Assembly: GCA_019233085.1 (NCBI GenBank)
Contig: JAFAMT010000067.1
Coordinates: 1-38,634 of the forward strand
Length of the DNA: 38,634 nt
Reading direction: 5' to 3'
Source of the DNA: Herbaspirillum sp.
GTDB lineage: Bacteria > Pseudomonadota > Gammaproteobacteria > Burkholderiales > Burkholderiaceae_D
Position numbers and translations under genes: made by a program
Shown here: positions 24,815 to 33,689 of the stretch, in pieces
Layout: each line of letters opens with the position of its first letter
Position numbering within the stretch: the first letter of the stretch is position 1
Notes under the pieces: model-generated
The model's input: only the letters and a program-made list of their open reading frames with translations
Told to the model about the DNA's origin: nothing
The model's database searches: none

Positions 24815-25172
24815 AGACGATATGGTTTTCGTGCAACCAGCCATCCTTGCCCCCTTTCCTTACAACACGAACTCATAGACCCATCGGAGCCCTTAAATCC
24901 GATTTCCTACCACGAATAAACGTCCGATCACGAGCACAGCAGCGTTCCCCCTGGGCATAATGCATATTGGAGAGGAATACCTCCTGTTCTCGTGTCCTAG
25001 AAATTCACGACTCCCTGCCGCTACAGGGGCTCTTAAAGCGCCAACAATTCGAATAGATCAGTGAGGCGTCCTCGTCCGACAACGACGACCATCCCTTGAT
25101 CGCTGTCGGAGAATTTTGTCAAGCAGACTCAGTTCTCTACACGCCAGCGGAATAATCTCCTTGTCAGGTTCC
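24815..25172. other. Non-coding stretch after repeat copy 2
   Basis: About 360 bp with no credible gene, RNA or terminator that I can support. The leftward nine-gene operon ends at 25173, and I see no clear intrinsic terminator just beyond it. Confidence 0.4.
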
Positions 25173-26072
25173 TTACTTCTTCATAGGAAAGACCCGCCGT
25201 GCAAATTCGGCGATGGCATCGGCCATGGCTTGCGGCTGCTCAGGTGCGAGTGCGTGGCCAGCATTCGGAATGACCACGATGCTCACCCGATCACCCAGCA
25301 TGGACTTGAGCACCCCCGAGAAGCGGCGCGGCGCTACCGCGTCATGTTCGGCTTGCAGGTCGAGAATAGGGGCTGTTCCTGCAGCGAAATAATCGTCAAC
25401 CGGCGTCGTGTTGCGGGCATGGGATTCGGCTTCGTGCGTCTCTTCATGCCAGCCGCCCAGCCAGACACGGGGATCATTGCCTGGTGCGAAGAAGGCCTTG
25501 CGCAAGAATTCCAGACGCTGCTCTTCGGAATATTTCATGTTGCTCGGACCATCGATGGCGATGCGCATGTCATCGCTGATCGGCTTTTCCTTTGAGCCAG
25601 GCGGCACTTTACCGGCAGACGCGGCAGCCAGGACCACGCCGCGCACCAGATCAGGCCGGTCGGCGGCCAGCTGACGCGCAGCGAAATTGCCCCAGGCGTG
25701 CCCCACCACCACGACCGGGCCCTGCTTTTCGTTCTCCACCACGGCCGCCACGTCTGCGGCGAAATCATGCACCGTCAGGTTGTGCATGGGTCCCTTGCTC
25801 TGCCCGATGCCGCGCGGCTCGGGGCGCAATACACGGAACCCATCGGCTGCCAGCTTGGCCGCCACCACGTCATAGTCGCGCCCGGAACGGCCCAACGAAG
25901 GCAGCATGACGATCACCGGGCCTTGTCCCTGGCGCATCACCTCGATCTGCACATCACCGCGCTTGACCAAGGCGGTATCAACGCTACGGGGCGTGGCCTG
26001 GGCTGCAGCCAGCAGCGGGACGGAAAGTGCTGCGCTGAGCAGCAGAACGAGGCCTTGTTTGATTAGTTTCAT
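25173..26072 (-). CDS. Exported alpha/beta-hydrolase-fold protein lacking the nucleophile
   Basis: A 299-residue protein with a signal peptide (MKLIKQG, hydrophobic VLLLSAALSVPLLAA, cleavage near AAA-QA). The fold is clear: VIVMLPSLGRSGRDYD, VLRPEPRGIGQSKGP, GPVVVVGHAWGN, then an acid in DLQAEHD and the base His in PNAGHALAPEQP. The elbow reads GHAWG with A126 where hydrolases have Ser or Asp, so classical catalysis is not possible. Start at 26072 because AAGGAG lies 6 nt upstream; an ATG two codons earlier touches that site. It is a paralogue of the next gene (33 bp away) and last in the nine-gene operon. A binding or signalling role, or a different chemistry, is inference. Confidence 0.85.
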   Translation of the reverse strand: MKLIKQGLVLLLSAALSVPLLAAAQATPRSVDTALVKRGDVQIEVMRQGQGPVIVMLPSLGRSGRDYDVVAAKLAADGFRVLRPEPRGIGQSKGPMHNLTVHDFAADVAAVVENEKQGPVVVVGHAWGNFAARQLAADRPDLVRGVVLAAASAGKVPPGSKEKPISDDMRIAIDGPSNMKYSEEQRLEFLRKAFFAPGNDPRVWLGGWHEETHEAESHARNTTPVDDYFAAGTAPILDLQAEHDAVAPRRFSGVLKSMLGDRVSIVVIPNAGHALAPEQPQAMADAIAEFARRVFPMKK

Positions 26073-26105
26073 ATTCATCTCCTTCTATTGAATGTCGTTG
26101 GTTTT

Positions 26106-27002
26106 TCACTTCGTCTGATAAATCTGCCGCGCGTAGGCAGCGATTGCCTTGCTCATGGCCAGGGGTTGCTCCGGTGCCAACGCGTGTCCTGCATTGGCGA
26201 TCTCGCCCTCGGTCACGCGCGTACCCAACAATGCCTTGAGAACATGGGGAATCACCACCGTGTCGTACTGCGCGCGCAGGTCGAGGATGGGCACGTTGCC
26301 GCCGTAGTAGTAGTAATCGATGGGGGTATGGTCACGCGCCTCGGCCTGTGCATGGTGGGTCGCTGGGAACCAGCCGCTGAGCCAGACGCGGGCATCGTTG
26401 CCCGGCGCAAAGAACGCCTGCTGCAGATAGCTCAGTCGTTGCGCCTCGGGCAGTGTCGGGTCACCAGAACCATTGATGGCCTCTACCAGACGGCCATAGG
26501 ATTTTTCTTTGGAGCCCGGCGGAAACTTGCCCACCGAGGCCGCCGCCAGGACCAGCGCCTTGACCAAATCGGGACGGTCCACCGCCAGCATGCGCGCTGG
26601 CTGGCTGCCCCAGGCATGGCCCACGACGATGGCAGGCCCGGTCTTTTCCTGGTCCATCACGGCGGCCACGTCACCGGCGAAGTCGTGCAGGGTTACCCCG
26701 GTCATGGCCCCGCGGCTCTGCCCCGATCCGCGCGGGAAGGGGCGGATGACGCGGAATCCCTCGGCAGCAAGATAGACGGCCACCTGGTCATAGTCTGTGG
26801 CAGAACGCCCCAGCGAGGGCAGGATCACGATCACCGGACCGCGTCCCTGGATCAGGGTCTCGACCTGTCCATGAGCATTGCGGATGATCTTGCTCTGGAC
26901 CTGAGTTGGCTCCGGCGAAGCATCTGCCTGCGCACCCGCCGCGCAAGTAGCGAAAATGGCGGTCAAAGCGGCCGCCAGCCATTGATATCCTGGTTTCAAC
27001 AT
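26106..27002 (-). CDS. Exported alpha/beta-hydrolase-fold protein lacking the nucleophile (paralogue)
   Basis: A 298-residue protein, signal peptide at the N-terminus (LAAALTAIFATCAAGAQA). Shares all main blocks with the downstream paralogue: VIVILPSLGRSATDYD, VIRPFPRGSGQSRG, AIVVGHAWGS with A130 at the nucleophile site, FFAPGNDARVWLSGW and NAGHALAPEQP. A TYYYY-like tyrosine run (IDYYYYGG, about 227-234) sits where lid helices end. GGAG lies upstream of the ATG. Two diverged copies keeping the same Ala argue that the loss is old and selected, not a random mutation. Confidence 0.85.
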   Translation of the reverse strand: MLKPGYQWLAAALTAIFATCAAGAQADASPEPTQVQSKIIRNAHGQVETLIQGRGPVIVILPSLGRSATDYDQVAVYLAAEGFRVIRPFPRGSGQSRGAMTGVTLHDFAGDVAAVMDQEKTGPAIVVGHAWGSQPARMLAVDRPDLVKALVLAAASVGKFPPGSKEKSYGRLVEAINGSGDPTLPEAQRLSYLQQAFFAPGNDARVWLSGWFPATHHAQAEARDHTPIDYYYYGGNVPILDLRAQYDTVVIPHVLKALLGTRVTEGEIANAGHALAPEQPLAMSKAIAAYARQIYQTK

Positions 27003-27026
27003 GTCAGCTCCATGGATGATGACGGT

Positions 27027-27815
27027 TCAGCGACCGGAAACGGGATCGAGACCCGTGCTTTCAAAGATCGCCTTGGCCTCTGCTGTTCGCAGAAAGTCGA
27101 TCAGACCCTGGGCCGCCTTTCTTTCTTTGGCATCACGCGCGATAGCAGCTGCAATCACGTTGGGATTCTGCACTGCATCGGGCAAGGGTCCTGAAAACTG
27201 AATCCCCCCAATGGCGCGCAGCTCGCTGATCTGCTGCAGGCCGAGATCGGCCTCGCCGCGTTCGATGGCCGTACCCACCAACTCCTTACCGTGGATCAGC
27301 ACGCTCTTGCTCTTCATCTGCTCGACAATTCCCAGCTTGGGGAACAGCGTGTTGACGATGAAGGTGCCGCTGGCTCCTTCAGAGAACGCCACAGATTTGG
27401 CCTCCAGCAAAGCCGTGCGCAGTTTCTCCACACTACTCACATCCGGCACCGGCAGGCCGGCCCGCACGGCAACGCCGACACGGGATTGGGCGAGATCGGC
27501 ACGCGTGGCCGGATCGAAGACACCCTGCTGGATCTGTCCATCCAGGGCCGCTCCGATCATGAAACACAGATCCATGGGTTCCTTGTTGCGGATGCGGGTC
27601 GGCAATGCATCCGCAGAGCTGCCATAGGACGGGCCCCAGGCGATGACAAGATGGTCGCCGCTCTTCTTCTCGAAGGCCGGCACCAGCTTCTTGAAGGCGG
27701 CCGACAGGGCGCCGGTCGCCAATACGTGGATCTCGGCCGCCTGGGCAGGCAGGGTGGTGCCGGTCATCATGCAGGCGACGGCCGCCGTCGAAAGGGTCTT
27801 TGTCAGGTAGTGCAT
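27027..27815 (-). CDS. ModA-like periplasmic substrate-binding protein
   Basis: A 262-residue type II binding protein. Signal peptide MHYLTKTLSTAAVACMMTG... with cleavage near AQA-A, then EIHVLATGALSAAFKKLVPAFEKKSG, the hallmark N-terminal lobe of molybdate/sulfate-type binding proteins, and SEGASGTFI and ADLGLQQISE later. No ModB or ModC gene is in the window, and its neighbours are catabolic, so it more likely binds an organic acid or acts as an orphan. AGGAGGAG precedes ATG 27815; the frame stays open upstream only as a shadow of the lactonase gene. It lies 24 bp from the exported hydrolase-fold gene. Confidence 0.88.
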   Translation of the reverse strand: MHYLTKTLSTAAVACMMTGTTLPAQAAEIHVLATGALSAAFKKLVPAFEKKSGDHLVIAWGPSYGSSADALPTRIRNKEPMDLCFMIGAALDGQIQQGVFDPATRADLAQSRVGVAVRAGLPVPDVSSVEKLRTALLEAKSVAFSEGASGTFIVNTLFPKLGIVEQMKSKSVLIHGKELVGTAIERGEADLGLQQISELRAIGGIQFSGPLPDAVQNPNVIAAAIARDAKERKAAQGLIDFLRTAEAKAIFESTGLDPVSGR

Positions 27816-27858
27816 GGTCTCCTCCTTTACAGGGGTTGGGATGGTGCGGCTGCGGTAC

Positions 27859-28800
27859 TTACACCGCACCGCGGGTATTGACATAGAGGGCGTACAGCGA
27901 CGAGGTCGACGCCATGAACAGGCGGTTGCGCAGACGGCCGCCGAAGCAAAGGTTGGCGCAGCGCTCGGGCAGGACGATGTGGCCGATGGCACTGCCGTCG
28001 GGTGCAAAGACGCGTACGCCATCCAGTTCCGCGCTACCGGTACCCCAGCCGCACCAGAGATTGCCGTCGATATCCACGCGGAAGCCATCGGGCGTCCCAT
28101 CGGCTGCATCGATGAGTACCTTGCCACCAGTGAGCCGGCGACCATCGACTACATCGAACTGCAGGATGCTGCGCGGACGTGCGCGCGAGGCGACGACGTA
28201 GAGTTTCCTTTCATCGGGAGAGAAGGCCAGACCGTTGGGACCGGGGATCTGGTCGGCCACACACTCCAGCACGCCACTGCGAGTATCGAGCCGATACAGG
28301 TTGGCGCTCAGCTCGGGCTGCGCGACCTGTCCCATGTAGTCGCTGACCAGGCCAAAGGGCGGATCGGTGAACCACACCGCATCGTCGCTGGCGACGATCA
28401 CATCGTTGGGCGAATTGAGGCGCTTGCCCTGGTAGCGGTCGGCAAGCACGGTGATGGAGCCATCGTATTCGGTACGGGTCACCCTGCGTGCGCCGTGCTC
28501 ACAGACGATCAGCCGTCCCTGGCGGTCGCGGGTCATGCCGTTGGCCTTGTCCGACGGTGTGCGGTAGGCGGCGACCTGACCAGTGACTTCATCCCAGCGC
28601 AGGATGCGGTCATTGGGCAGGTCGGTCCACAGCAGCGCACGTGTATCACCGATCCAGACCGGGCCTTCCGCCCAGCGCGCCCCCGTCCAGAGACGCTCCA
28701 CCGTGGCATGCGGCAGGCGGTAATGTTCGAAACGCGGATCGAGAATACGCACCGCCGGATCGGGCGTGCGCAGGCTGGGTTGCCAGGTGTCATGCGACAT
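27859..28800 (-). CDS. SMP-30/gluconolactonase family lactonase
   Basis: A 313-residue six-bladed beta-propeller. Metal-site residues lie where expected: E45 in AEGPVW, N132/D133 in NSPNDVIV, GPNGLAFSPDE, and the Asp in TPDGFRVDIDGNLW. Family members hydrolyse sugar-acid or other lactones using a bound divalent metal. No signal peptide, so cytoplasmic. It is 3 bp after the MFS gene and 43 bp before the ModA-like gene. With the LigI-like amidohydrolase nearby, the operon has two lactone-type hydrolases. Confidence 0.92.
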   Translation of the reverse strand: MSHDTWQPSLRTPDPAVRILDPRFEHYRLPHATVERLWTGARWAEGPVWIGDTRALLWTDLPNDRILRWDEVTGQVAAYRTPSDKANGMTRDRQGRLIVCEHGARRVTRTEYDGSITVLADRYQGKRLNSPNDVIVASDDAVWFTDPPFGLVSDYMGQVAQPELSANLYRLDTRSGVLECVADQIPGPNGLAFSPDERKLYVVASRARPRSILQFDVVDGRRLTGGKVLIDAADGTPDGFRVDIDGNLWCGWGTGSAELDGVRVFAPDGSAIGHIVLPERCANLCFGGRLRNRLFMASTSSLYALYVNTRGAV

Positions 28801-28803
28801 GGT

Positions 28804-30096
28804 TCAACGCTCCTTGATGAGGGATTTGAGAACAAGGGTTAGCAACGTTGCCAGCACCAGCATGGCGCCCATGCCGATCAGCCCGGCCTTGAAGGAACCC
28901 GTGACATCGCGTAGCCAGCCCACCATCGCAGGGCCCACCAATCCACCCAGGCTGCCCACCGCATTGATGAAGGCCAGGCCGCCGGCCACCGCCTCCTTGC
29001 TCAGGAAAGTCGCGGGAATGCTGTAGAAACAGGTCCGCACCGACGACAGGCCGATCAGCGCCACCGTGATGCCAGCCACGGCGGGAATGAGCGAATCAGA
29101 AGCGACGGAAGCGAAGAAACCTGCCCCGGCGACACCGCAGGTCAGCGCCAGATGCAGCACGAACTTCTGGCTGCGCGCCAGATAGCGTGCCCATATCAGC
29201 ATGCCGATGCTGCCGACGATGTAGGGGAAGGCGCTGATGAAACCGACCTGCAGGTCCGACAGACGATGCGACTTGAGGATGGTCGGCAGCCACACACCCA
29301 CGCCGAGAATGCCGATGATGTAGCAGAACAGGATCGCGGCCAGCAGCCAGACACGGACATCCTTGAGTGACCGCACGAAACTGTGACCCGCACGTACCTG
29401 GCGCTCACGCTCGATGGCACCCTGCAATGCAATGCGTTCTTCCTGGGTGAGCCAAGTGGCCTTGGCGGGTGTATCCGTGAGCACATACAGCGAGATCACA
29501 CCCAGCACGCAAGCCGGCAAGCCCTGCAGGATGAACAGCCATTGCCAACCATGCAGTCCGAGCCAGCCATTGAGCTGCAGCGTGGCGACCGACAAGGGAC
29601 CGCCCAGCACCGAGGAAAGGGGGATGGCCGCCAGGAAATAGGCCATCATCCGGGTGCGGTATTGCGCCGGGAACCACAAGGTCAGATAGAAGATCACGCC
29701 CGGGAAGAACCCCGCCTCGCCGATCCCCGCTAGCAGCCGGATCACCGAATAGCTGACCGGCCCTGCGGCCAGGCTGGTGGCGGCAGCAAACAGGCCCCAC
29801 GTGACCATGATGCGCGCCAGCCAGATGCGCGCTCCGTAGCGGTACAGGGCCAGGTTGCTGGGGACTTCGAAGAGGCAATAACCGATATAGAAAATCCCCG
29901 CGGCAAAACCGAACTGAGACGCCGTGAGACCGAGGTCGTTGTTCATCGTCAGCGCGGCAAAACCGACATTGGTGCGGTCCAGGTAATTGATGAAATAGCC
30001 CAGCGCGAGCAGTGGCAACAGCCGCCATGCGGCTTTGTTGCATGCGCGAAGCTCCGCTGCCCGGGAAGCCTCCGGGGCAGTGCCTGAGTTGTCCAT
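28804..30096 (-). CDS. MFS transporter, anion:cation symporter (ACS) type
   Basis: A 430-residue permease with about 12 hydrophobic helices. GYFINYLDRTNVGFAAL at the first helix and GIFYIGYCLFEVPSNL with the following arginines are hallmarks of the phthalate/tartrate/glucarate ACS branch; GIGEAGFFPGVIFYL is the fifth-helix motif. It likely imports an organic anion such as a sugar acid or aromatic acid by proton symport. It lies 12 bp after the amidohydrolase gene and 3 bp before the lactonase gene. Confidence 0.93.
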   Translation of the reverse strand: MDNSGTAPEASRAAELRACNKAAWRLLPLLALGYFINYLDRTNVGFAALTMNNDLGLTASQFGFAAGIFYIGYCLFEVPSNLALYRYGARIWLARIMVTWGLFAAATSLAAGPVSYSVIRLLAGIGEAGFFPGVIFYLTLWFPAQYRTRMMAYFLAAIPLSSVLGGPLSVATLQLNGWLGLHGWQWLFILQGLPACVLGVISLYVLTDTPAKATWLTQEERIALQGAIERERQVRAGHSFVRSLKDVRVWLLAAILFCYIIGILGVGVWLPTILKSHRLSDLQVGFISAFPYIVGSIGMLIWARYLARSQKFVLHLALTCGVAGAGFFASVASDSLIPAVAGITVALIGLSSVRTCFYSIPATFLSKEAVAGGLAFINAVGSLGGLVGPAMVGWLRDVTGSFKAGLIGMGAMLVLATLLTLVLKSLIKER

Positions 30097-30108
30097 GATG
30101 GTGTCCGT

Positions 30109-30945
30109 CTAGGTGTAGAGGATTTGCGGGTTGCCGCACATGACGGCTTCGACGTTGGCGGTGTTGCCACAGGCTGCACGGATGAACTCCAGCAGCTGCG
30201 GCTCCTCCGGCGGTGCCCCCTGGATGTTGGGATGCGGCCAGTCGCTACCCCAGATCGCGCGTCCCTGTGCCGCTTGCAGCAAGCGGCGCGCCAGCGGCAA
30301 AGCCGCTTCCCACGGACCCGGCGCACCCTGCATGACACGGTCCACGCCAGAGAGCTTGATCCAGCGCTTGTCGCGCTCCAGATGGCGCTGCAGCGCCCCG
30401 AGGGCATCTTCGTCCAGTGGCAGGCAGCCATTCACCCGGGCCATGTGATCGATCACCAGCGGCACATCCAGGTCGTGCCAGGCGTCAAGCACCGGCAACA
30501 ATTGGCCGATCTGCCCGTGCAACAGCACATGCCAGCCGAACTGGCGTACCCGCTCGGCTTGCTGACGAAGTTGCACAAGGTTGCGTTCGCCCGGCAGATG
30601 CCCCATGAAGTTGAAGCGGATACCGCGCACGCCGCCATTGTGCAGCGCCTGCAGGCTGGCCTCATCGGTATCGCCATCGATCAGCGCGACGCCGCGATAG
30701 CGCCCGCCAGTGCTATGCAGTGCCGCCAGCAACGCGCTGTGGTCGCCCCGGTAGCACGCTGCTTGGACCAGAACGCCGCGGCTGATCCCCAACCGGCTAT
30801 GCAAGGCCAGCAGTTGCGTCATTGGCGCCTCGGCCGGGCGATAGGCTGCATCAGGCGGCAGCGGGAAGCTCTCCCAAGGACCATAGACATGGGTATGGCA
30901 ATCCCATTGGACTGGTGGGTTCACGTCTGCTCCGTTCAGTCGCAT
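30109..30945 (-). CDS. Amidohydrolase-2 family hydrolase (LigI / sugar-lactonase-like)
   Basis: A 278-residue TIM-barrel hydrolase of the COG3618 group. The first-strand metal site is DCHTHVYGP (H17, H19), followed by GVRGIRFNFMG, a His in VLLHGQ, VIDHMARV, IKLSG and the catalytic Asp in WGSDWPHPN. Relatives include 2-pyrone-4,6-dicarboxylate hydrolase LigI, galactarolactone isomerase and fuconolactonase. ATG 30945 overlaps the end of the SDR gene by 10 nt. Together with the SDR, lactonase and MFS it fits a lactone-forming oxidation route of a sugar or of a ring acid. Confidence 0.9.
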   Translation of the reverse strand: MRLNGADVNPPVQWDCHTHVYGPWESFPLPPDAAYRPAEAPMTQLLALHSRLGISRGVLVQAACYRGDHSALLAALHSTGGRYRGVALIDGDTDEASLQALHNGGVRGIRFNFMGHLPGERNLVQLRQQAERVRQFGWHVLLHGQIGQLLPVLDAWHDLDVPLVIDHMARVNGCLPLDEDALGALQRHLERDKRWIKLSGVDRVMQGAPGPWEAALPLARRLLQAAQGRAIWGSDWPHPNIQGAPPEEPQLLEFIRAACGNTANVEAVMCGNPQILYT

Positions 30946-31769
30946 CGTGCGGTCATGCCGCCATCGACGATGATCTCGGTACCGGTGACAAACTGGGCTT
31001 CGTCCGAAGCCAGGAACAGCGCGGCATTGGCCGTATCGCGGCCATCGCCCATGAAGCCCAGCGGAATGCGGGCTACACGGCTTTCCAGCAGCTTGTCGAC
31101 GTCGCCACCGGAACGCTGTCCGGCCAGTCGCACTTCCACCATCGGGGTATGCAATTGCCCCGGCACCACGGTGTTGACGCGAATGCCCTTCTTCGCATAC
31201 TCGACCGCCACCACACGCGACAACTGGATTACGCCGGCCTTGCATGCCGCATAGGCGACCTGCGCCGAACCGGTCCAGCGGATACCGGAGGTGGACGCGG
31301 TATTGACGATGGCACCTTTGCCCTGCTTTTCCATGACCGGCAGCACATGCTTGCAGGTCAGGTAGACGCTCTTGAGATTGAAGTCCACCTGGGCGTCCCA
31401 CTTCTCTTCGGCCAGGGCCACCGGCCCGCCGGCAGCCGAGCCGCCCACATTGTTGACCAGAATATCGACGCGGCCATATTGCGCTTCGCAGGCTGCGACC
31501 ATTTCTGCGACCGACGTACTATCGGTAACATCACAGGTATGGGCACTGATGGTGCCGCCGACTTCTCTGACCCGGCGGATAGTCTCTTCCATCGCCTCGG
31601 CATTCTTGTCAACGGCGAAGATGGTGGCACCTGCCTGCGCAAACAGGACGGCCACTGCGCGGCCATTGCCCCAGCCTGGACCGACGCAACCGGCGCCAGT
31701 GACGATGGCGACCTTGCCCTGGAGACGGCCGTTGGTGTTGGTGACAGCGGAGGTTTGCGGTGTGCTCAT
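30936..31769 (-). CDS. SDR family oxidoreductase
   Basis: A 277-residue classical short-chain dehydrogenase. The cofactor loop TGAGCVGPGWGNGRA (24-38) has extra residues compared with the usual TGxxxGxG; D54 at the end of the second strand favours NAD. NNVGG is at 106-110, the catalytic Ser near 159-161 and Y173-x3-K177. The C-terminal GTEIIVDGGMTARCD is usual. Probably oxidises an alcohol or sugar to a keto acid or lactone. AAGGA lies 8 nt before ATG 31769, 10 bp after the decarboxylase-like gene. Confidence 0.93.
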   Translation of the reverse strand: MSTPQTSAVTNTNGRLQGKVAIVTGAGCVGPGWGNGRAVAVLFAQAGATIFAVDKNAEAMEETIRRVREVGGTISAHTCDVTDSTSVAEMVAACEAQYGRVDILVNNVGGSAAGGPVALAEEKWDAQVDFNLKSVYLTCKHVLPVMEKQGKGAIVNTASTSGIRWTGSAQVAYAACKAGVIQLSRVVAVEYAKKGIRVNTVVPGQLHTPMVEVRLAGQRSGGDVDKLLESRVARIPLGFMGDGRDTANAALFLASDEAQFVTGTEIIVDGGMTARCD

Positions 31770-31779
31770 GGCGATATCC

Positions 31780-32340
31780 TTACGATGCAGTGACGGGAAG
31801 TTCCAGTGCCACACCTGCTGGGGGCGGCACATGGAAGACCTTGATGGTCATGGAAATGAGGGTGTAGTAACCGGCGATACCAACCAGGTCCACCAGGCCA
31901 TCCTGGCCGATGCGCGACTGCAGCTCTGCATAGAGCGCATCGCTGATACCCAGTTGCTGATGCAGCTCGCGCATGAACTGGTAGATCAGTGCCTCATCAC
32001 GATTGACGAAAGCCGGTTCGCGACCGTCGCGGATGGCATCGATGATGGCGATATCCAGCCCGGCTTCGAGGGCGAAGGGCTTGTGCGCAGCCCATTCATA
32101 TTCGGCCAGCCAGTGGCGGCCCATCATCAGGATCGCCAGTTCGGACAGACGCGGCGGCAGACTGCTGTCGTAACGGCAGTAACGTCCCAGCGCCTGGGCG
32201 CGGTCAGCCAGCAGCGGTCGCTGCAACCACACCGCCAGGGGGCCACGAACGCCCTTGCGCGGGCCACTGGCGATGACGTCGTAGACGGCCCGCTGGTCAG
32301 GGCTGAGCTTGTCGATATCGAGGGGAGGAATGCGTTGCAT
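31780..32340 (-). CDS. Carboxymuconolactone decarboxylase family protein
   Basis: A 186-residue all-helical AhpD/CMD-fold protein: LSPDQRAVYDVIASGP, LPPRLSELAILMMGRHWLAEYEW, AAHKPFALEAGLD and the later GIAGYYTLISMTIKVF. The CxxC of AhpD peroxidases is absent, so a decarboxylase- or lactone-binding-type role fits better. The start is ATG 32340; the longer frame would begin at a TTG (32352). No strong ribosome binding site. It lies 23 bp after the DctA-like gene. Confidence 0.88.
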   Translation of the reverse strand: MQRIPPLDIDKLSPDQRAVYDVIASGPRKGVRGPLAVWLQRPLLADRAQALGRYCRYDSSLPPRLSELAILMMGRHWLAEYEWAAHKPFALEAGLDIAIIDAIRDGREPAFVNRDEALIYQFMRELHQQLGISDALYAELQSRIGQDGLVDLVGIAGYYTLISMTIKVFHVPPPAGVALELPVTAS

Positions 32341-32363
32341 GATGACTTTCAACTGAGAGGAAT

Positions 32364-33689
32364 CTAGTTTTCACCGGCCAGCTTCTGCGGCTGTGCTGCA
32401 GCCTTTGCTGCCTCGCTTTGACGCAGGCGCAAGATCGACTTGCCGGGGGTGGCGCCGGTCTCACACTGGAAGGCAGCGGGATCGAAAGCGTTCTCCCATC
32501 TGGCGATGCAAAACACGGCGATGGTGTTACCGACCACATTGGTCAGCGCGTTGGCGGTGGCCAGAAGACGGTCGATACCGAACAACAGGCCCAGGCCGCC
32601 CAGCGGCAATGCTTTCACCGATTGCAGGGTGGCGGCCAGCTTGACGAAGGCTCCTCCGGCCACGGTCGTGCCTCCCTTGGAGGTGAAGCTGAGGATGGCC
32701 AGGAGGCCCAACTGTTGCCACTGCGAGAACGGCGTATCGGTGGCCTGGGCGATGAAGCCGATGGCCACGGCCATGTAGATGGCAGTGCCGTCGAGATTGA
32801 AGCTGTAGCCCGAGGGCAGCACAAAGCCCACCACCATCTCGTCGCAACCGGCGCGATGGAGTTTTTCCAGCAGGCGCGGGAAGGCGACCTCGCTGGAGGC
32901 GGTACCGAAGATGAGCAGCATCTCGTCGCGGATCAGGCGCAGCACGGCAAAGAAAGGCAGGCCGATGGACCAACTGATCGGCGCCAGCATGCCGAAGACG
33001 AAGATCAGGCAGGACGCGTAGTACAGCACGATGACCTTGAGCAGATACACCAGGGTCATACCGCCATAGCTGCCGATGGCCGCTGCCATGGCACCGAAGG
33101 CGCCAAGCGGAGCCAGCTTCATGATGAAGGACAGCATGCGGAAGAGCACCGTCTGCGCCTCATCGATCCCGCGCAGAATGACCGAATCGGCACCCACCGC
33201 GACATTCAGGGCCATGCCAGCGAGGATGGAAATGATGAGCACCTGCACGATATCGCCCTTGGCGAAGGCATCGACCAGCGTGTGCGGGATCAGCCCCAGC
33301 AGATAGCTGACGATCGAGATGCCGCCGGCATTGGCGGTCGCTTTGATGGCCTCATTGCTCTCCAGCATGTTGGCCGCATGCAGGCCGGCACCAGGCTGGA
33401 ACAGGTTGACCATCACGAAGCCCAGCACCATGGCGAGCGTGCTGACCACTTCGAAGTAGAGCAGCGATTTCACGCCCATGCGGCCCAGCTTGCGCAAGTC
33501 CTTGACGTGGGCCATGCCATGCACCAGGGTGCAGAAGATGATCGGAGCCAGCATCATCTTCAGCAGTGCAATGAAGCCCTGGCCCAGCGGTTTCATGGCG
33601 ATGGCGGTCTGCGGCGCGATGATGCCGAGAATCACCGCACAGACCAGCGCGATCAGCACCTGGATGTGCAATTTCCTGAGTTGCTTCAT
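32364..33689 (-). CDS. DctA-like dicarboxylate:cation symporter with altered binding site
   Basis: A 441-residue DAACS-family carrier. Family landmarks: the first helices to MMLAPIIFCTLVHGMA, HP1 with FGTASSEVAFPRLL, SGYSFNLDGTAIY in TM7, HP2 with TSKGGTTVAGGAF and TM8 with GIDRLLATANALTNVVGN. DctA proteins known to me have (S)E(C/A)RALTN at TM8, whose Arg holds the distal carboxylate; here the residue is N380. HP2 also departs from the usual SKGAAGVTGSGF. The carrier therefore likely prefers another substrate. First gene of the nine-gene operon, divergent from a LysR gene. Confidence 0.92.
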   Translation of the reverse strand: MKQLRKLHIQVLIALVCAVILGIIAPQTAIAMKPLGQGFIALLKMMLAPIIFCTLVHGMAHVKDLRKLGRMGVKSLLYFEVVSTLAMVLGFVMVNLFQPGAGLHAANMLESNEAIKATANAGGISIVSYLLGLIPHTLVDAFAKGDIVQVLIISILAGMALNVAVGADSVILRGIDEAQTVLFRMLSFIMKLAPLGAFGAMAAAIGSYGGMTLVYLLKVIVLYYASCLIFVFGMLAPISWSIGLPFFAVLRLIRDEMLLIFGTASSEVAFPRLLEKLHRAGCDEMVVGFVLPSGYSFNLDGTAIYMAVAIGFIAQATDTPFSQWQQLGLLAILSFTSKGGTTVAGGAFVKLAATLQSVKALPLGGLGLLFGIDRLLATANALTNVVGNTIAVFCIARWENAFDPAAFQCETGATPGKSILRLRQSEAAKAAAQPQKLAGEN

